Part shown: piece after piece, positions 60,912-64,000 of the stretch
How the letters are laid out: the number at the start of each line of letters is the position of its first letter
Position numbering within the stretch: the stretch's first letter is position 1
Origin: RHLJ01 sp965601955
GTDB lineage: Bacteria; Bacteroidota; Rhodothermia; Balneolales; Balneolaceae
DNA: 64,000 nt
Direction of reading: 5' to 3'
NCBI GenBank assembly: GCA_965601955.1
Contig: OZ271855.1
Location: forward strand, 2,976,001-3,040,000
The notes under the pieces: model-generated
Databases searched by the model: none
The model's input: the letters and a program-made list of their open reading frames with translations, nothing else
What the model was told of the DNA's origin: nothing
Program-made: the position numbers and the translations under genes

Positions 60912-61237
60912 ATTTTAGTGTAATATGGCACGTAGAGACCGTTTATAATGATTTCGGTGAACAAAAACTCAGTATCATTAGGTCATATCAAGTGAAAAAC
61001 TACCCATTTTTAAAAGATGCGAACTTCAGGTTAACACCCCTATTACCTGTTAACTCTCTCAAACTTAAGGAACAGAAAAGGAAGGATATTGGGAAACCCT
61101 CAAGAGCCGAACAAAAGAAGATCTTCACTCAGCTATTAGTCGATGGTGAAGTTAATTCAAGAGCAGGTTTAGCAAGAAGATTTGGAGTTAGCCGTTCATG
61201 GGTGACCAAGGTTTTAAATCATAAACCTCCATCTTAA
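60911..61237 (+). pseudogene. 5'-truncated HTH DNA-binding gene
   Basis: The frame is open from 60836, but the part before about 60911 is the GIY-YIG/tRNA junction, so coding sequence probably starts inside the tRNA-derived boundary and lacks its own start. The visible protein has VNSLKLKEQKRKDIGKPSRA, then EQKKIFTQLLVDGEVNSRAG and LARRFGVSRSWVTKVLN, a clear helix-turn-helix. A decayed copy of the same family is at 34100-34264. It could still be expressed as a short DNA-binding protein. I do not recognise the full-length family. Confidence 0.5.
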
Positions 61238-61305
61238 TACCACTTTTATGTACTGATTTTTAAATCTAAATTGGTCAAACAATATTCGTATTAAGAAAGA
61301 TCTTA

Positions 61306-62199
61306 ATGCTCTCTAAGAATTTATTTGATCATCTATTCAAATCTCATCCAGAAGTCGTTGACAACTTTAACCTTGGAAATAAAATAGTTATTGCAAGTGA
61401 TTTTAGAGAAAAGAGAAACCAAGAAGAGTTTTGGGGTATCGCGTTTTTATTTTCGGATTTAGATTCCATCCAATCTTTTTTTCATCATAGCAGAAAGCTA
61501 AAAGGAAAATTTGATATTGAGGGCCAAGAAATTAAGTACTCTAATAATAAAGCTGAACCTGTAATTAAGAGCTTTCTAAATGCTGCTGATACGATTGAAG
61601 GAGTATTATTCAATTTCATAATTGACTCATCGTATACAACTATTTATAGAGACTCGAAGAAAATACATCAACTTTCAACCAAGCTCTCAAAATTTAAGTT
61701 TAACGATTTTCAAAAATTAGAATTATTCAGTCATTTAGTGGGCCTAATTGTTTCACAGATTAAAAGTGAAATTCACACTATAAAGTGGATATCAGATAAT
61801 GATAATTTGCTGAACAACATTGCAAGAAGAAATACTTCAACAGAATTTCTTTTCAATACAATTAACAGTTATTTAGGGAGCAATAATTATAGAAAAGAAT
61901 TTATCGACCCTAAACGTGATAGCAAAGACAGGATTCTTGCTGATTTATGTAACATTCCAGACATAATAGTAGGATCTACCGTAGATATTTTAAATCAATT
62001 CAAAAAAGAGCAGATTGACATTTCTTCAACTGGGGTTAAATTTCCATCCTCTGTAAAATGGAAAGCTATTCGACATTCTCAATGGTTTTTTTCAAATCAT
62101 AAACCTCTAAAAAAAATAAATGTCGTTATTAGTTTTGATGAAAAATCTGATAGGATTCTCTATGATGGACTAACTCCTTATAATAAGCCACCTCACTAA
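61306..62199 (+). CDS. protein of unknown function, possibly DUF3800-like
   Basis: A 297-residue soluble protein. The start region (NLGNKIVIASDFREKRNQEE then FWGIAFLFSDLDSIQSFF) and a late acidic segment (KDRILADLCNIPDIIVGSTV) recall the order of conserved acidic positions in DUF3800 proteins, which have an RNase H-like fold and occur in mobile or defence contexts. The similarity is weak and by eye only. Base composition is AT-richer than the adhesin region. It is preceded by an HTH fragment and convergent with the two minus-strand genes that follow. Confidence 0.5.
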   Translation: MLSKNLFDHLFKSHPEVVDNFNLGNKIVIASDFREKRNQEEFWGIAFLFSDLDSIQSFFHHSRKLKGKFDIEGQEIKYSNNKAEPVIKSFLNAADTIEGVLFNFIIDSSYTTIYRDSKKIHQLSTKLSKFKFNDFQKLELFSHLVGLIVSQIKSEIHTIKWISDNDNLLNNIARRNTSTEFLFNTINSYLGSNNYRKEFIDPKRDSKDRILADLCNIPDIIVGSTVDILNQFKKEQIDISSTGVKFPSSVKWKAIRHSQWFFSNHKPLKKINVVISFDEKSDRILYDGLTPYNKPPH

Positions 62200-62248
62200 T
62201 AAAACTTGAATTTCTTCAATAATTTAATTTTTGGTAAAACTTTGACAG

Positions 62249-63007
62249 CTATTCTGATTTATTGAGGCGCTCTTCTATTATATTTTTAATCTCATTAAGA
62301 GAACCAATCTCTTTTTTTATACCAGAAAGAAAAGAGTTCAATCCTCTTCTATTTTTTTCTTTTTGTTGCTCATCTTCACTCATCTCATAAAACTCTTTTG
62401 AGTACCATTTCAATTCAAAAAGGGCTTTTGTGTCTTCATATAAATCCGGGTCTTTGACGTGCTCCAACCATTTTTTTGTTCTTTCATTATCCGCGCCATA
62501 ATATGCCTCGGATAAACAAAATCTTTGAAGTCTTTTCATAAAGTCCGAGGCATCAACTGTCTTTCTTAACCAGCTATAAACTTCATTATTCTCTTCAAAA
62601 TCATCCTCTCTCATAAAGTCTGGCAACTGACTTCGAAAAGAGTTACCTGTTTCTTTTGACAAATACTCCAACGTATCAAATATTGGCTCAAATTCCTCAA
62701 ATGGCCGTCTTCCATTGGGAAAACTACTCCTCCTTTTCCAAACTTTAAGAATCGTTTCAAAGCATTCTTTTTCAAATTCAGCCTTCTCTTCTCTAGGAGC
62801 TTTTTCAGCTTTAACAATTAGCTCAGCAACATAATGCGCCATCCATCTTGAAAGAGTATCTACCCCTGGCTCAATTTTTAATTCTTGAACAATTGTCTTA
62901 CCTAAGCTGATAATTCGTTCTTTCGTCTCTAAGTCTTCCGTCACTTGAGAAGATATAAATTTTGCTTTTGGGTCCTTTCTCAAATTCTTCTTTCTCTTTT
63001 CTTCCAT
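62249..63007 (-). CDS. protein of unknown function, second gene of a two-gene unit
   Basis: A 252-residue soluble, charged, helical protein. A recognisable conserved-looking segment is IEPGVDTLSRWMAHYVAELI (about residues 38-57), followed by CFETILKVWKRRSSFPNGRR and PFEEFEPIFDTLEYL. The ATG at 63007 makes it overlap the upstream gene by 110 bases. A start at Met49 would remove the overlap but cut the conserved segment, so I keep the long form. I have no function for it. Its coupling to a large upstream gene and the nearby mobile fragments fit a defence-island setting, which is only inference. Confidence 0.6.
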   Translation of the reverse strand: MEEKRKKNLRKDPKAKFISSQVTEDLETKERIISLGKTIVQELKIEPGVDTLSRWMAHYVAELIVKAEKAPREEKAEFEKECFETILKVWKRRSSFPNGRRPFEEFEPIFDTLEYLSKETGNSFRSQLPDFMREDDFEENNEVYSWLRKTVDASDFMKRLQRFCLSEAYYGADNERTKKWLEHVKDPDLYEDTKALFELKWYSKEFYEMSEDEQQKEKNRRGLNSFLSGIKKEIGSLNEIKNIIEERLNKSE

Positions 63008-64000
63008 ATGAATTATACACAGACTTCTTTATTTGGACTTCAATTATAAGGTTACAGTTCATTTCCCGGCATAAGCTTTGTAAAAAAGTAATTGATGCAT
63101 TCAGCCTTTTACCATCCCTTACCAACCCATCATTATCACGTCGATTATATTTACTCCAAATTTCACATCGAAGAGATGGAACGGAATCATTATTACAATA
63201 CCAAAATCGATTTTCAGAATCTGAGAAAAGTTGAAGTTTCTCAACTATAGACTTACCGATAAAATAAGATGGATAAGAAATATCCGCGGAATAAGGATCT
63301 TTTTCATCTATTCCTTTTTCAATATAACTATCAATAATCCAACCATTTAATTCAAATTGCTGATCATTAATTTCAAATTGATCCTCTTTGTACTCTGGAA
63401 GTTTGAAATCATAAGGATCACTACATGTTGATAAGGCTCTTAATAATGAATTCGATACCCCCTTAGGTACTAGAGCGCTCGCAACAGAATATCTTTCTTT
63501 TCTATACCCATCATTGTCACTCCAATTTCCATAAACATTCAGCCAAGTATCTCCTTTATAATCAATAAATAATCCATCCAGGAAATCATCTGGAATCAAA
63601 TTTTCGGTATATTTACTTTTGTCTTTCAAAAAAATCCATTCTCTCCTGTATAATGGAGCTGGATCTCTTCGATCGGAGAGCCATTTTCCATCTTCTCTTG
63701 TAAGCAAATGTCGCTTTATCCATTCACTCCATGGATCATCAACCCAATCATTTGTTTTTATAACGGACATTTTATCGAGTAATCTCTTGGCTACTGAAAA
63801 TAGGACATGATAGGATAGATAAAACCGATAATTATCAGTATCGGGATAACTTGATTTATAGTTGCTGACTTCCCTTCCATATCGATTTGATTGCCAGAAG
63901 TTATCACGAGGATCGATAATAAATTTTTCTTTGGTTTCAATAGACCATTCATCTAAAAGTATGTGTTTGGCAAAATTTAGAACTTGGTTATGTGGGATTC
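62898..64000 (-). CDS. C-terminal part of a large protein of unknown function, running off the window
   Basis: The first ATG within the window is at 63770, but the frame is open without a stop through 64000 (IPHNQVLNFAKHILLDEWSI ... YRFYLSYHVLFSVAKRLLDK before that Met). This is therefore the C-terminal 367 residues of a longer protein. Motif-like stretches are SYPDTDNYRFYLSYH, DDPWSEWIKRHLLTREDGKW and LSDRRDPAPLYRREW. The composition is soluble with no membrane segments. It ends in a strand-rich tail (SKIYIFSSDGRLRDERTNYQ). No family is assigned, and the N-terminus needed for this is outside the window. Confidence 0.6.
   Translation of the reverse strand, partial: IPHNQVLNFAKHILLDEWSIETKEKFIIDPRDNFWQSNRYGREVSNYKSSYPDTDNYRFYLSYHVLFSVAKRLLDKMSVIKTNDWVDDPWSEWIKRHLLTREDGKWLSDRRDPAPLYRREWIFLKDKSKYTENLIPDDFLDGLFIDYKGDTWLNVYGNWSDNDGYRKERYSVASALVPKGVSNSLLRALSTCSDPYDFKLPEYKEDQFEINDQQFELNGWIIDSYIEKGIDEKDPYSADISYPSYFIGKSIVEKLQLFSDSENRFWYCNNDSVPSLRCEIWSKYNRRDNDGLVRDGKRLNASITFLQSLCREMNCNLIIEVQIKKSVYNSYGRKEKEEFEKGPKSKIYIFSSDGRLRDERTNYQLR

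Noticed and set aside
60845..60964. Longer N-terminus of the GIY-YIG protein
   Set aside because: The extension is encoded by a terminator hairpin and tRNA-like sequence; the domain starts at the ATG at 60844.

Overview
The window looks like a chromosomal segment of an FCB-group bacterium, most likely Balneolota/Rhodothermota or a near relative (Bacteroidota in the broad sense). The reasons are type IX secretion (T9SS) type A sorting domains of the QNYPNPFNPTT...KxTLIK kind on four secreted proteins, GLUG-repeat adhesins, LytS/LytTR signalling, PID-CTERM-like small proteins, GNVGIGTTSP fibre proteins, and genes without strong Shine-Dalgarno sites. No rRNA or intact tRNA gene is visible.

Layout. 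(1) 1-7939, minus strand: a tightly packed type II secretion / type IV pilus-like operon. In transcription order it holds the secretin, a PilM-PilN fusion, PilO, PilP, a GspG-like pseudopilin, a prepilin peptidase, a PilX-like protein, two minor pseudopilins and the start of GspF, which is cut by the window edge. Its ATPase GspE lies apart at 27620-28789 on the same strand. (2) 8057-27287, minus strand, between GspE and the secretin: three paralogous secreted fibre-like proteins, a 2335-residue secreted RHS/YD-repeat protein with a unique C-terminal tip, and a candidate immunity lipoprotein. Downstream is an array of orphan RHS C-terminus/immunity cassettes, each starting in RHS-homologous sequence. 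It ends in RHS scraps, REP-type hairpins and a RAYT transposase fragment, followed by a secreted protein of unknown function and a fourth fibre paralogue. (3) 29029-33960, plus strand: a T9SS cargo protein and a large secreted BNR/sortilin-like propeller protein. (4) 34267-50431: two tandem membrane-anchored TPR-HTH regulators with almost identical C-terminal halves. They are divergent from two giant GLUG adhesins whose upstream regions share a conserved palindrome-bearing block and carry fold-back repeats. (5) 50555-60076: a tiny zinc-ribbon protein, two PID-CTERM-like miniproteins, a class III cyclase-like membrane protein, a LytS/LytTR pair, an alpha/beta-hydrolase/pseudo-cyclase/AraC fusion, and a T9SS protein with a tandem duplicated domain. 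(6) 60116-60911: two GIY-YIG units (one broken) interleaved with tRNA-Asn-like fragments and terminators. (7) 60911-64000: an HTH fragment, a possible DUF3800-like protein and two overlapping minus-strand genes of unknown function. The last of these runs off the window.

How it may fit together: I infer that the fibre-RHS operon is a polymorphic toxin locus with a cassette archive. It interrupts the type II-like secretion locus, which makes that machine a candidate exporter, because no RHS or fibre protein has a T9SS sorting domain. The TPR-HTH pair is the obvious candidate regulator of the two GLUG adhesins. Functions of the toxin tips, immunity partners and the end-of-window genes are unproven.
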